A stretch of DNA of 64,000 bases, taken from positions 62,001-126,000 of the forward strand of contig NZ_AUHT01000011.1 of NCBI RefSeq assembly GCF_000423325.1, read 5' to 3'. The position numbers were made by a program, and so were the translations under genes. The DNA is from Lysobacter defluvii IMMIB APB-9 = DSM 18482. GTDB lineage: Bacteria; Pseudomonadota; Gammaproteobacteria; Xanthomonadales; Xanthomonadaceae. The notes under the pieces are model-generated. The model was not told where the DNA came from and ran no database searches. It saw only the letters and a program-made list of their open reading frames with translations. Positions 9,159 to 17,810 of the stretch are shown piece after piece; the stretch's first letter is position 1, and the number at the start of each line of letters is the position of its first letter.

Positions 9159-9222
9159 CCGCGGGTTGCATCCGCGCCGGCGACAGCACATAGACTGGAG
9201 TCCCGTCCGCCCCGCGAACTCC

Positions 9223-10341
9223 ATGGTCCGCCTCCCCGTCCGCGTCCTCGCCGCAACCGCCGTCCTGGTCCTCGCCGGGTGCGGCCTGGGCGAACCGGGT
9301 GGTGCTTCCGGTCCCGGAGAGGCAGCCGGCGCGGCGACCAATACCCAGGCCGACGCAACGCCGCCGTCGGAGGAGCAGCCGGGCGGCGCGGTGTCGGACG
9401 CCAACGCGCCGGACCTCGAGGAACCCCGCGGCGCGCCGCTGGAGCGCGTGGTCGACTGGAGGCCGCGCAAGCTCGAGAACGGGGAGGCGACGGTGAGTTG
9501 CGCCGCCGAGTACGACGCGGCGGGTGACGGCGTCCCGGTCGCCAACCTCGGGTACTCGGCGATGCGGCGCGCGATGGCTGCCTGCGCCGACACCGGCGTG
9601 CTGCGCCTGCGCTACGACGGAAAGGTGACCGCCGATTTCACCGCGCTGATCGAGCGCACCGTCGAACTCGCGGACACGCTCGGCATCCAGTCCCGGATCC
9701 TGGACCTGGATTCCAGCGGCGGGCAGATCGAGGAGGCGATCCGGGCCGGCGACGTCATCGGCGAGTCCGGCTGGACCCTGTGGGTGCGCGAGGGGTCGGT
9801 GTGCCACAGCTCCTGCGTCCTGCTGCTGGCCGCCGGCGACATGCGCATGATCGCCGGCGACGTCGGCATCCACCGCATGATCCGAATCGGTTCGGCGGCG
9901 ACCTCGCGCGCCGAGCTCCAGCAGGAGCTGCAGGCCGTCCACGGCCAGGTCCGCGAGTACCTGCAGCGCAACGGCGTCGCGTTCGCAGTCGCCGACCTGA
10001 TGATGACCGTGCCCAACCGTGACCTGCGCCTGCTCACGGACGAGGAGCTCGACCGCTATGGCCTGTCCGGGCAGAACGCGGTGGCCGACGACCTGCAGCG
10101 CATCCGCCTGGCGCAGAAGTGCGGCGAGTCCTTCGTCCGCCGCAAGGAGGCGTTCTTCCGCGCCTTCGATCGCGAGTGCCGCGTCGGCGAGGACGAGGTA
10201 GGCGCGATGGGGGAGTGCGGCGTCGAGCTGCGCGCCCGCTTCGGGTTCCCGGACCAGCAGTGCCCGGCCGAGAGTCCGCTGTCGGAGTACGACACGGCGC
10301 TGGCCGCCGATGGTGGAAGCGACGGCGGCAAGCGGTCCTGA
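9223..10341 (+). CDS. ClpP-like (COG3904-type) predicted periplasmic lipoprotein
   Basis: 372 residues. Residues 1-20 form a lipoprotein signal with lipobox LAGC (Cys20), then an Ala/Gly/Pro-rich linker to about residue 75. The rest has ClpP/crotonase-fold marks: SRILDLDSSGGQIEEAI (the ClpP-like GG turn), CHSSC (194-198, the C-x-S-x-C serine site of COG3904 proteins, Ser196 the likely nucleophile) and GIHR (His217). The serine lies between two cysteines that could form a disulfide. Likely an outer-membrane or periplasmic serine hydrolase of unknown substrate. ATG 9223 places the signal peptide at the N-terminus. Confidence 0.7.
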   Translation: MVRLPVRVLAATAVLVLAGCGLGEPGGASGPGEAAGAATNTQADATPPSEEQPGGAVSDANAPDLEEPRGAPLERVVDWRPRKLENGEATVSCAAEYDAAGDGVPVANLGYSAMRRAMAACADTGVLRLRYDGKVTADFTALIERTVELADTLGIQSRILDLDSSGGQIEEAIRAGDVIGESGWTLWVREGSVCHSSCVLLLAAGDMRMIAGDVGIHRMIRIGSAATSRAELQQELQAVHGQVREYLQRNGVAFAVADLMMTVPNRDLRLLTDEELDRYGLSGQNAVADDLQRIRLAQKCGESFVRRKEAFFRAFDRECRVGEDEVGAMGECGVELRARFGFPDQQCPAESPLSEYDTALAADGGSDGGKRS

Positions 10342-10411
10342 GCGGCGCGCCCACCACGCCGGCTTAATGCCGCGCGCCGCACTGTAGTGCCCAGGAAACG
10401 GAGGGCACCCG

Positions 10412-10603
10412 ATGAACGACAAGCACCGCCCCGAACCGGAGTCGGCCGCCGAGCGCGCGCAGGACCGCGCCAGGCGCGAGTACCCGCACGGCACCGGCGA
10501 CCGCAACACCCATCCTCTCTGCGACGAGCGCGGCGAGTTCCACGGTGGCGAGCAGCGCGACGAACGGCCCGGGGATGCACCCGGGGCGGGCCGCGCCCGC
10601 TGA
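10412..10603 (+). CDS. Small hydrophilic protein, predicted disordered
   Basis: 63 residues, rich in Arg, Glu, Asp and Gly, with no hydrophobic segment. Supported as real by a good GGAGG ribosome site 5-9 bases before the ATG and by its place ahead of a BON-domain gene on the same strand. Function unknown; composition resembles small stress-type hydrophilic proteins. The other small disordered protein at 60.2 kb has a similar charged composition. Confidence 0.5.
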   Translation: MNDKHRPEPESAAERAQDRARREYPHGTGDRNTHPLCDERGEFHGGEQRDERPGDAPGAGRAR

Positions 10604-10712
10604 CTTCCACCGGGCCCGTGCCCGGTGTCCTCCTCCCCCGGAACCCGGCCGCAGAGCCGGGCACGCGCGCCCCGCGACGGCGGGGCGCAACGAAGACGCT
10701 ACGGAGGCATCC

Positions 10713-11852
10713 ATGCGAAACCAGCACAACGACGTTGGAGACGAACTGAAGGCAGTCGCCCAGGACATGCTCGCGCTGGGTGCGCGTGCCATGCAGACCG
10801 GGCGCAACTGGCTGAATGACTGGAGGAACGACATGAACGAGCGGTCCCGCGGGGAACACCACCAGCACGGCGGGCAGCGCGGCCCGGACACCGGCAGGAG
10901 CCAGTGGCAGCAGTCCCGCCCCCACCAGCAGGGCCAGGCCAGCCATGGCTCCGACTACTACGCGTCCCAGGACTACGGCAGGGCCCAGGCGTACGGCCGG
11001 GAGGGCCTGCATTCCGAGTACGGCTCCTACGGCGGCTCGGCGCGCGGGCACGGCGGCGACCATCGCGACAACCGCTTCGGCGAGCGCGAAGGTGGTGGCC
11101 GCGGCAGCTACGCTTGGCAGCGCGACGACCGGCGCGGGACCGGCTATGGCAGCAGCTCCGGCTACGGCAGCCCGCAGGAGCACAGCTACGCCTCCGATTC
11201 GTGGGACCGGCCGAGCTTCGTCAACCCGGCCGACACCCAGTCCAGCGGCGGCCAGGCCGGCGCGGGCGGCTACGCCAGCGGACAGTATGGTTCGGCGGGC
11301 GGACGGTACCGGGGCTTTGGCCCGCGCAACTACACCCGCTCCGATTCCCGCATCCACGAGGACCTGTGCGAGCGCCTGACCGAGGATCCGGACGTCGACG
11401 CCAGCGACATCGAGGTCAGCGTCAGCAACGGCACGGTCACCCTGGAAGGCACGGTCGAGCAGCGCTGGATGAAGCACCGCGCCGAGGACCTGGCGGACGC
11501 GTGCGGCGGCGTGCGCCATGTCGAGAACCGCATCCGCGTGCAGTCCGGCTCGATGGGCGGCGGCGGGTCGCAGGGCTTCCGCAGCGGCGGCCAGGGGGAG
11601 CAGGAACGGCGCGCCAGCGGCGGCACCGAAACCGGTGCGCCAAGCACGCCTACCAGCCGGGCCGCCAGCTCGGGCTCGTCTTCCGGTTCGGGATCCGGTG
11701 CCGGGTCCGCGTCGGGTTCCGGCTCCGGGACCGGTGCCGGGTCCAGCATGGGGTCGGCAGGCTCCGGCTCCACCTCGGGTTCGAACACGGGCACCGGCAG
11801 CGGCAGCTCGACCGGCTCGTCGCAGCCGGGGAGTTCGGGCGCCAACCGCTGA
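10713..11852 (+). CDS. BON-domain protein with Gly/Ser-rich tail
   Basis: 379 residues from ATG 10713 (GGAGG 5 bases before). Residues 1-35 form an amphipathic helix; about 35-200 are Gly/Tyr/Ser/His low complexity; about 205-275 hold a BON domain (YTRSDSRIHEDLCERL, EVSVSNGTVTLEGTV, GGVRHVENRIRV), a fold found in membrane-associated and stress proteins such as OsmY. The last 60 residues are almost all Ser, Gly, Ala and Thr. No signal peptide. The SDSRIHEDLCERL wording resembles a subfamily of cytoplasmic BON proteins common in high-GC proteobacteria. Role likely envelope or osmotic stress, inferred. Confidence 0.75.
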   Translation: MRNQHNDVGDELKAVAQDMLALGARAMQTGRNWLNDWRNDMNERSRGEHHQHGGQRGPDTGRSQWQQSRPHQQGQASHGSDYYASQDYGRAQAYGREGLHSEYGSYGGSARGHGGDHRDNRFGEREGGGRGSYAWQRDDRRGTGYGSSSGYGSPQEHSYASDSWDRPSFVNPADTQSSGGQAGAGGYASGQYGSAGGRYRGFGPRNYTRSDSRIHEDLCERLTEDPDVDASDIEVSVSNGTVTLEGTVEQRWMKHRAEDLADACGGVRHVENRIRVQSGSMGGGGSQGFRSGGQGEQERRASGGTETGAPSTPTSRAASSGSSSGSGSGAGSASGSGSGTGAGSSMGSAGSGSTSGSNTGTGSGSSTGSSQPGSSGANR

Positions 11853-11869
11853 CCGCTGCATCGCAGGAG

Positions 11870-11905
11870 AGCACGGCCGCGTCCCTGGATGCGGCCGTGC
11901 TGTTT
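11870..11905 (+). terminator. Hairpin terminator after the BON gene
   Basis: Perfect 11-base arms AGCACGGCCGC / GCGGCCGTGCT (11870-11880 and 11891-11901) around a 10-base loop, then GTTTC. It lies between convergent genes (BON and the S4 gene); the T-run is short. Confidence 0.6.
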
Positions 11906-12132
11906 CAGGAGGCGGGAAGGACCTCGATCTCCAGTCCGCCCACCCGTACCTTCTGGCCCGCGCGGATCTTGCACGTGCGGCGTGACTCGACCACGCCGTC
12001 CACCCGGACGGCGCCGGCCGACACCAGCGCCTTGCCGGCGCCTCCGCTCTCGCACACGCCCACCAGCTTCAGCAGCTGGTTGAGCTCGACGAAGTCGTGG
12101 CCGGGCTCCAGCTCGAAGGGGATGGTCTCCAC
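11905..12132 (-). CDS. RNA-binding S4 domain protein (YbcJ-like)
   Basis: 75 residues, essentially one S4 RNA-binding fold: VELNQLLKLVGVCESGGAGKALVSAGAVRVDG then RRTCKIRAGQKVRV, as in YbcJ/YaaA-type proteins. Too short for the ORF that overlaps upstream; the natural start is GTG 12132, two bases after the DoxX stop, which implies translational coupling. Likely a ribosome- or RNA-associated accessory protein. Confidence 0.8.
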   Translation of the reverse strand: METIPFELEPGHDFVELNQLLKLVGVCESGGAGKALVSAGAVRVDGVVESRRTCKIRAGQKVRVGGLEIEVLPAS

Positions 12133-12134
12133 CG

Positions 12135-12530
12135 TCAGCGGCCGTTGACGCTGAAGCGCCCGGGGCCGGTGAGCGCCACCACCACGCCGGAAACGAAGAA
12201 CATGGCCTGCAGTTCCAGCGCCCAGCCGCCAGTGCGGCCGAGGCTGCCCAGTTCCCCCATGTGGGCCAGGAACACGGCAACCAGCATGTTCACCGCCACC
12301 AGCAGGCCGCCGATGCGGGCGTGGAAGCCGGCGATGAGCATCAGCGGGGCCAGGATCTCGCCGATCAGCACCGCGTAGCCCAGGACACCGGGGAAGCCGG
12401 CACGCTCGACCATTCCCACGATCGGGGCGAGTCCGCCGTCGAGCTTGGCGATCCCGTGCAGGAGGATGAGGATGCCGAGCGTGACGCGCAGGAGCAGCCG
12501 CGCCAGGTCTTGCTGCAGTGCCGGGTTCAT
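12135..12530 (-). CDS. DoxX family membrane protein
   Basis: 131 residues, four hydrophobic segments. RLLLRVTLGILILLHGIAKL at the N-terminus and GLLVAVNMLVAVFLAHMG followed by ELQAMFFVSGVVVALTGPGRFSV fit the DoxX family of small inner-membrane proteins (some linked to quinone/thiol redox or terminal oxidase assembly). ATG 12530. The S4-domain gene follows by two bases on the same strand. Substrate or partner unknown. Confidence 0.8.
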   Translation of the reverse strand: MNPALQQDLARLLLRVTLGILILLHGIAKLDGGLAPIVGMVERAGFPGVLGYAVLIGEILAPLMLIAGFHARIGGLLVAVNMLVAVFLAHMGELGSLGRTGGWALELQAMFFVSGVVVALTGPGRFSVNGR

Positions 12531-12648
12531 CGGAGTGTCCGTGGCTGTGTGCGGGAGCGGATTGTCGCCCGTGCGGACAGGAAAAGCAGTTCCTGTGGGG
12601 CTCCGGGGCGGCGACAATACGCACTCCTCCCCGATCGCAGGCAAGCCC

Positions 12649-13557
12649 GTGAGCAGCATCCCGTCGACCGTCGAGCGTCCCCTTCCGGCGGGGGACCCGG
12701 CGGCGGCCACCCCGGGCTGGGCCACCACCGCCGAGATCGTCGCCCTGGGCGCGATCTGGGGCGTGTCGTTCATGTTCCAGCGCGTGGCCGCGCCCGAGTT
12801 CGGCACCGCCGCGCTGGCCGAGCTGCGCCTGGGCCTCGGCGCGCTGGTGCTGTTGCCGTTCCTGGCGCGGCAGTGGCGTTCCTTCCCGGCGCGAATCTGG
12901 CCGCGCGTGGTGCTGGTGGGTGCGATCAACTCGGCGCTGCCCTTCGCCCTGTTCGCCTGGGCCGCGCAGAACGCCCCGGCCGGCATCAGCGCGATCACCA
13001 ATGCGATGGCGGTGCTGTTCACCGCGCTGGTCGGGTTCCTGGTCTTCGGCGAGCGCATCGGCTGGCGGCGCTCGTTGGCGCTGCTGGTCGGCTTTGCCGG
13101 CGTGGTGGTGCTGGCCAGCGGCAAGACCGCCGGCGAGCGCATCGGCCTGGCCGTGCTGGCCGGCTGCAGCGCGGCGCTGATGTACGGGGTCGGCGTGCAC
13201 CTGTTGCGGCGCTACCTGTCCGGGGTGCCGCAGGCGGCGCTGGCCGCCGCGACCCTGGGCACCTCGGCGCTGCTGATGCTGCCGTTCGCCATCGCCAGCT
13301 GGCCCGAGGCGCCGGTGTCGGCACCGGCCTGGGGCTCGGCGGTGGTGCTGGGCGTGGTGTGTACCGGCCTGTCCTACGCCATGTACTACCGCTTGGTGCA
13401 GCGCATCGGCCCCGCCCGCGCGGTGACCGTGACCTACCTGGTGCCCCTGTTCGCGGTGGGCTGGGCGTGGTGGCTGCTCGACGAACCCCTGACCCTGGCG
13501 ATGGGGATCGCCTGTGCCCTGATCCTGGGCAGCGTGGCGATCGCGCAGCGGCGCTAG
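12649..13557 (+). CDS. EamA/DMT family transporter
   Basis: 302 residues with ten predicted membrane segments in two EamA repeats (the first from GAIWGVSFMFQRVAAPEFG, the second from GCSAALMYGVGVHLLRRYL). The end, VTYLVPLFAVGWAWWLLDEPLT, is typical of RhtA/YdcZ-like drug/metabolite exporters. Start taken at GTG 12649, which places a short cytoplasmic leader before the first membrane helix; a reading further upstream lacks membrane character. Substrate unknown. Confidence 0.85.
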   Translation: MSSIPSTVERPLPAGDPAAATPGWATTAEIVALGAIWGVSFMFQRVAAPEFGTAALAELRLGLGALVLLPFLARQWRSFPARIWPRVVLVGAINSALPFALFAWAAQNAPAGISAITNAMAVLFTALVGFLVFGERIGWRRSLALLVGFAGVVVLASGKTAGERIGLAVLAGCSAALMYGVGVHLLRRYLSGVPQAALAAATLGTSALLMLPFAIASWPEAPVSAPAWGSAVVLGVVCTGLSYAMYYRLVQRIGPARAVTVTYLVPLFAVGWAWWLLDEPLTLAMGIACALILGSVAIAQRR

Positions 13558-13587
13558 GCGGAAACGCGCGACCGCGGCGCCCGGCGC

Positions 13588-13884
13588 TTACTCGTATTCG
13601 CTGTTCTCGAACTCGACGATGACGTCGAGATCGCGGGCCAGCGCCTCCGCGGCGTCGCGCACCTTGGCGGCGGTGGCATCGTTCCCGGCGTCCACCTCCA
13701 CCAGCGTCATGCCCGGCCCCTCGTCGTCGGGCAGCCCGGCCGAGCTGGAGTCCGGGTCATCCATGTTCGGCATCAGGCCGGAGATTTCCTCCACGTGCTC
13801 GATGCCCTCGATGCTGGTGAGCAGGTTGATGATGGCGCGGGCGTCGTCGTCGCTGCCGGTGATGCGGATGCGGAATTGCGGCAT
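13588..13884 (-). CDS. Small acidic hypothetical protein
   Basis: 98 residues, beginning MPQFRIRITGSDDDARAI. An alternating beta-alpha pattern (RIRITG; AIINLLTSIEGIEHVEEI; TLVEVDAG; AAKVRDAAEALARDLDVIVEF) suggests a small ferredoxin-like fold. No signal peptide or known motif. Translated from ATG 13884. Function unknown; the regular codon use and clean start support a real gene. Confidence 0.6.
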   Translation of the reverse strand: MPQFRIRITGSDDDARAIINLLTSIEGIEHVEEISGLMPNMDDPDSSSAGLPDDEGPGMTLVEVDAGNDATAAKVRDAAEALARDLDVIVEFENSEYE

Positions 13885-13957
13885 GGGTCGGCTGCCTCTG
13901 GAGCGGGGCTTCAAAAGCTAGGCAGCCGGCGGCCAAGGCGGCGTGACGGATCGCGGG

Positions 13958-14878
13958 TCAGTGCTCCCGGGCCGGCAACGGCACGTTGCACAGGTCGATG
14001 TGGCCCGCCGGCACGTGGTACCAGTCGTCGCTGCGGTTGCGGCGCGCCTCGGTGGCCGCGGCGAAGGTCGCGCTGTCGGTGCGCAGCAGCTCCAGCCCGG
14101 TGCGCTCGTGCGCCGGGACCTCGCTGGCCAGGCGGACCGATCGGATCGGGATGCGGCGCGACGGGTCCTCGTAGAAGCCCATCGGCTCCGGTCCCCGCGG
14201 TGTCGCCGAAAGCAGCTCGATGCCGTCGATCACCCGCCCCACCGTGGTGATGTTGCGGTCCAGCTGCCGCGGCGCCTGGCCAATCACCACGTACAGCTCG
14301 CTGCCGTTGCTGGAATCCGGCGCCATGCCGCGGCCGGCGCCGACCATGCCGTAGCAGTGGGCGAGCCAGGTGGTTCCGTCGGCCGCCCGCGCGGCCGGGA
14401 AGCCGTCGACGAAACCGGCCTGGTGTGCCCAGCCGTCCACGTCGGGGAGCGGGACGAAGTCGAGTCCGGCACCGGCACGCTCGAACTCCGCCGGGAGCGA
14501 CTCGCGCGCGCTGCCCAGCGGCTTGCGGTCTTCCCCCTCGGCGGCGGGGTCGCCGAACTGGACGACGAAGTTGTCCTGCGCGCGGTAGATCGACAGGCCG
14601 TCCCAGAAGCCTTCCCGCGCCAGGGTGCGGATGTTGTCCACGTGCTCCGGCGCGAACCCCGGCGCCAGCTCGATGACCACCCGGCCGCCTTCCAGCTCCA
14701 TGTAGAGCGTGTTCTCCGGATCGGGCTCCCGCCAGTCGGAATCCGGGGACGCGTCGAGGATCTCCTGTGCCGTCGGCGCCCTGGCCGGGCTCTCCTCCTC
14801 CGGCCCCTGCGCGATGGCGGGGGAGGCGGCAAGCAGGGTGGCGAGCAACACCGGCATCGGCAGGCGCGGATGGGTCAT
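13958..14878 (-). CDS. Periplasmic cyclophilin-type peptidyl-prolyl isomerase
   Basis: 306 residues. Residues 1-23 are a cleavable signal peptide ([14 protein letters not shown]). The cyclophilin domain includes [45 protein letters not shown], and further on [12 protein letters not shown] and [15 protein letters not shown]. It speeds proline isomerisation of exported proteins. The region between the two blocks (about residues 115-185) is longer than in E. coli PpiA. ATG 14878. Confidence 0.85.
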   Translation of the reverse strand: MTHPRLPMPVLLATLLAASPAIAQGPEEESPARAPTAQEILDASPDSDWREPDPENTLYMELEGGRVVIELAPGFAPEHVDNIRTLAREGFWDGLSIYRAQDNFVVQFGDPAAEGEDRKPLGSARESLPAEFERAGAGLDFVPLPDVDGWAHQAGFVDGFPAARAADGTTWLAHCYGMVGAGRGMAPDSSNGSELYVVIGQAPRQLDRNITTVGRVIDGIELLSATPRGPEPMGFYEDPSRRIPIRSVRLASEVPAHERTGLELLRTDSATFAAATEARRNRSDDWYHVPAGHIDLCNVPLPAREH

Positions 14879-14924
14879 CTCCGTACTCCGGTCGGAAGCA
14901 GCGGCGAAGATACCGCGTCCCGCC

Positions 14925-15521
14925 TCAGGCAGGCAGTTCGAGTTCGGCCACGCTCCCGCGCAGGGCGGGCGACAGCCACAGGTGCGAGCCGAGCGGCTGC
15001 AGGCCGATGGCGGCGAAGCGCTCGCGGTAGAAGCGCGCCGGGCGCGCCTTGAACCCCTCGGTGTCGCCGTCGATGCCGTCGGCGCGGGTAAAGGTCTCCA
15101 GGAACGCGATCCCGCCGCACAGCTCCGCCAGCGCCGGCAGGCCGCGGTCCAGCTCGCGCGCCGGCAGGTAGTGGAGCACGTCGCTGCACACCAGCAGGTC
15201 GGCCGGAGGGCATGGCCGCAGGTGCTCGAAGTCGGCGAAGCGCGCGAAGTGAAGGTTGCGGCGCGGGCCGTAGCGTTCGATGGCGTACCCGCTGGAATCA
15301 AAGCCGAGGTACTGCGCCTTCGGCCGCAGCTTCAGCAGCGGCGCACGCCAGGCGCCCTCGCCGCAGCCGATGTCCAGCACCGTGCGCAGCGGGCGCTCCA
15401 GATAGTACTCGGCGGTCGACACCGCCAGTGCGACCTTCCGGGCGAGGCGGGCGGGGCCGCCGATCGCCGGGTCGCGGTACCAGCGTTCGAAGTAGTCGCG
15501 GTCGTATTGCTTGGCCATCAT
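14925..15521 (-). CDS. Class I SAM-dependent methyltransferase
   Basis: 198 residues. SAM motif I is [17 protein letters not shown], then an acidic end of strand 2 ([14 protein letters not shown]) and [12 protein letters not shown] (motif IV). Substrate unknown. Two consecutive ATG codons (15521, 15518) start the gene. It sits 46 bases before the cyclophilin gene on the same strand. Confidence 0.8.
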   Translation of the reverse strand: MMAKQYDRDYFERWYRDPAIGGPARLARKVALAVSTAEYYLERPLRTVLDIGCGEGAWRAPLLKLRPKAQYLGFDSSGYAIERYGPRRNLHFARFADFEHLRPCPPADLLVCSDVLHYLPARELDRGLPALAELCGGIAFLETFTRADGIDGDTEGFKARPARFYRERFAAIGLQPLGSHLWLSPALRGSVAELELPA

Positions 15522-15567
15522 GCGATCCTACCGCGCTGCATCCACTTTCCTTTTCCCCGGGGATCCC

Positions 15568-15990
15568 ATGGCCTACGTCTGGACCAAGACCTTCCACCTG
15601 GTGTTCGTGATCGCCTTCATGGCGGCCGTGTTCTACCTGCCGCGCATCCTCGTCAACCTGGCCGAGGCCGGCGGCGAGGCGGGGGTCCGTGCGCGGCTGG
15701 TGCTCATGGGGCGGCGCCTGTACCGCTTCGGCCACGTGGTGTTCGGGCTGGCGCTCGTGACCGGCCTGGCGCTGGCGCTGCACTTCGGGATGGTCGGTGG
15801 CTGGCTGCACGCGAAGCTGGCGCTGGTCGCCGTGCTCTTCGCGTTCCACCTGTTCGTCGGTGCACGCCTGAAGGCCTACGACGCGGGGCGGAAGGCGCTG
15901 CCCTCCGCCCGCGCGCTGCGCTGGATCAACGAGTTGCCGGTGCTGGTGCTGGTCGGGGTGCTGTGGCTGGTGCTGGGCAAGCCGTTCTGA
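15568..15990 (+). CDS. hemJ: Protoporphyrinogen IX oxidase HemJ
   Basis: 140 residues, four hydrophobic segments. Matches HemJ (UPF0093): KTFHLVFVIAFMAAVFYLPRILV with His10, MGRRLYRFG, GGWLHAKLALV with Lys83, RWINELPVLVLVGVLWLVLGKPF. HemJ oxidises protoporphyrinogen IX in haem synthesis in organisms without HemG/HemY; His10 and Lys83 are the conserved residues. Start ATG 15568. Convergent with the alkaline phosphatase. Confidence 0.9.
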   Translation: MAYVWTKTFHLVFVIAFMAAVFYLPRILVNLAEAGGEAGVRARLVLMGRRLYRFGHVVFGLALVTGLALALHFGMVGGWLHAKLALVAVLFAFHLFVGARLKAYDAGRKALPSARALRWINELPVLVLVGVLWLVLGKPF

Positions 15991-16026
15991 CGGCGCCGCC
16001 CGCCAGCGCCTGACCACCCTCGCCGG

Positions 16027-17664
16027 TCAGGGGCGCGGCAGCTCCACCGGCACCCCGTCGGCGTTGCAGCCGCCGGTGGCGCAGAACGCCTCGCGCAGGT
16101 ACGGCGTGGACTGCAGCATGAAGTGGTAGATCGCGTTCTGCTCCACGCTGCCGCGGATGGCGTGGCTGCCGGGGCCGATCGCCCAGATCCCGACGTCGTC
16201 CCCGCCGTGGGTCTCGCTGCCCATCGGCACGGTCGCCTCCTGCAGGTAGTCGGGGCCGGTGGTGTCGACGCCGCTCAGGTCGGGACGCCCGTCGTCCCCG
16301 ACGTAGCCCGGGCCGTTGGCGTAGACCAGGGTCGTGTAGGGCAGTCCATCGCGGTCGGTGGCCTGTTCGACGTTGCCGTCCCGGTCGGTCTTGGCGACGG
16401 TGCCGAGGATCGGATTGCCGCGGCCGGGGTAGCCCACGAAGCTCATCGTGTGGGCGTGGTCGGCGGTGACCAGGATCAGCGTGTCCTCGCGCGAGGTCAT
16501 GTCCAGTGCCGCCTGCACGGCATCGCTCAGGGCCAGGGTGTCGGTGAGCGCGCGGTAGGCATTGCCGCCGTGGTGGGCGTGGTCGATGCGGCCGCCCTCG
16601 ACCAGCAGCACGAAGCCCTCGGGGGCGGCGGCCAGGCGGCTGATCGCGGCGCGGGTCATCTCCGCAAGGCTGGGCTCGCCGGCGGGATCGCGCGGGCGGT
16701 CGTGCTCGTACTGCATGTGCCCCGGCTCGAACAGGCCCAGCAGCGGTGCATCCGCGGGGGCGGCGGCGAGCTGTTCGGCATTCCACACGTAGGCGCCCTG
16801 CGGGTGGCGCTGCTGCCACAGCGCGACGAGGTCCCGGCCGTCGCCGCGCTGGCCGGTGCGATCCGGGTACTCCGGGTCGACCTGGTCCGACGGCATGAAG
16901 TGCGCGCGGCCGCCGCCGAGCATCACCAGCGGACCGTTGCCGTGCGGGTTCTCCACGATCTGCCGGGCGATGTCGGTGCAGCCCAGCGCCTTCGCTTCGG
17001 CCGGCACTTGGGTGTCGTTCTCCCAGTTGCGGTTGGGCGAATGGGCCAGCGTGGAGGCAGGGGTGGCGTGGGTGATGCGCGTGGTGGTGACCACGCCGGT
17101 CGCCATGCCGGCATCGGCGGCTTGCTCCCAGAGCGAAGTCAGCCTGGCTTCGCCAAGGCCGGTGCAGTCACCGAAGTACATCGACTGGGCGACGCTGATC
17201 ATCCCGGCGCGGGTCTTGGCGCCGGTGGCCATGGCACTCATGGTCCCGGCGGAGTCGGGAGTCTGCTGGTCGGTGTTGTAGGTCTTGCTCAGCGCGGTTG
17301 CGGGGAAGTGCTCCCACGCCAGCCGGTTTTCCTCGCCCGGTTCGCCGCGCAGCTGGCCCTGGAGGATGCGCGCGGCCGCCACGGTCGGCAGGCTCATGCC
17401 GTCGCCGACGAACAGGATCACGTTGCGGGCCGTGCCCTGCATGGCGCCATTGGCGGCAGCCTGGGCGGCGCCGTCGCGGAACCACCAGGAAGCGCTTTCC
17501 CCTTCCGGGTGGCGGATGTCCGGAACGTCCACGGCCACGCCGGCTGCGGCCGGGGTGGCCGCAGGAGTGGGGGCAGGGGCTGGCAGGCGGGTGCTGGCAC
17601 AGGCGGCGACAGCGAGGGTGACGGTGGCGGCGAGCGCACACTTGGTCAATGGCTGCAGGGACAT
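16027..17664 (-). CDS. Alkaline phosphatase (PhoA family), lipoprotein
   Basis: 545 residues. Lipoprotein signal with lipobox VAAC (Cys22), then a Pro/Ala linker. PhoA fold marks: NVILFVGDGMSLPT (metal aspartate), TPDSAGTMSAMATG (active-site serine in D-S-A), VEGGRIDHAHHGG, TLILVTADHAHT and ETHGGDDVG. Hydrolyses phosphate monoesters at the cell surface. I searched by eye for a Pho box in the upstream 150 bases and found none, so phosphate control is not shown. Confidence 0.92.
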   Translation of the reverse strand: MSLQPLTKCALAATVTLAVAACASTRLPAPAPTPAATPAAAGVAVDVPDIRHPEGESASWWFRDGAAQAAANGAMQGTARNVILFVGDGMSLPTVAAARILQGQLRGEPGEENRLAWEHFPATALSKTYNTDQQTPDSAGTMSAMATGAKTRAGMISVAQSMYFGDCTGLGEARLTSLWEQAADAGMATGVVTTTRITHATPASTLAHSPNRNWENDTQVPAEAKALGCTDIARQIVENPHGNGPLVMLGGGRAHFMPSDQVDPEYPDRTGQRGDGRDLVALWQQRHPQGAYVWNAEQLAAAPADAPLLGLFEPGHMQYEHDRPRDPAGEPSLAEMTRAAISRLAAAPEGFVLLVEGGRIDHAHHGGNAYRALTDTLALSDAVQAALDMTSREDTLILVTADHAHTMSFVGYPGRGNPILGTVAKTDRDGNVEQATDRDGLPYTTLVYANGPGYVGDDGRPDLSGVDTTGPDYLQEATVPMGSETHGGDDVGIWAIGPGSHAIRGSVEQNAIYHFMLQSTPYLREAFCATGGCNADGVPVELPRP

Positions 17665-17810
17665 GGCGGGACTCGGATCACGGGTGAGTCGGCCATTATG
17701 CATCCGCGTCGTTGCGCGTCGGCTACGACGACCACTGGTATCTGCCCTAGATGGCAATGGTTGCAGCGGTCCCTAGCATTGGGTTGGTCGAACAATCAGG
17801 GCTCCCACGC

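Noticed and set aside
11680-11850. Repeated GGCTCCG-like DNA near the end of the BON gene, which looks like a tandem or CRISPR-like repeat.
   Set aside because: The units differ in length and are explained by Ser/Gly codons; no spacers.
17665-17810. Possible Pho box before the alkaline phosphatase.
   Set aside because: No pair of CTGTCAT-like direct repeats is present; only a CATAAT -10-like hexamer without a good -35.
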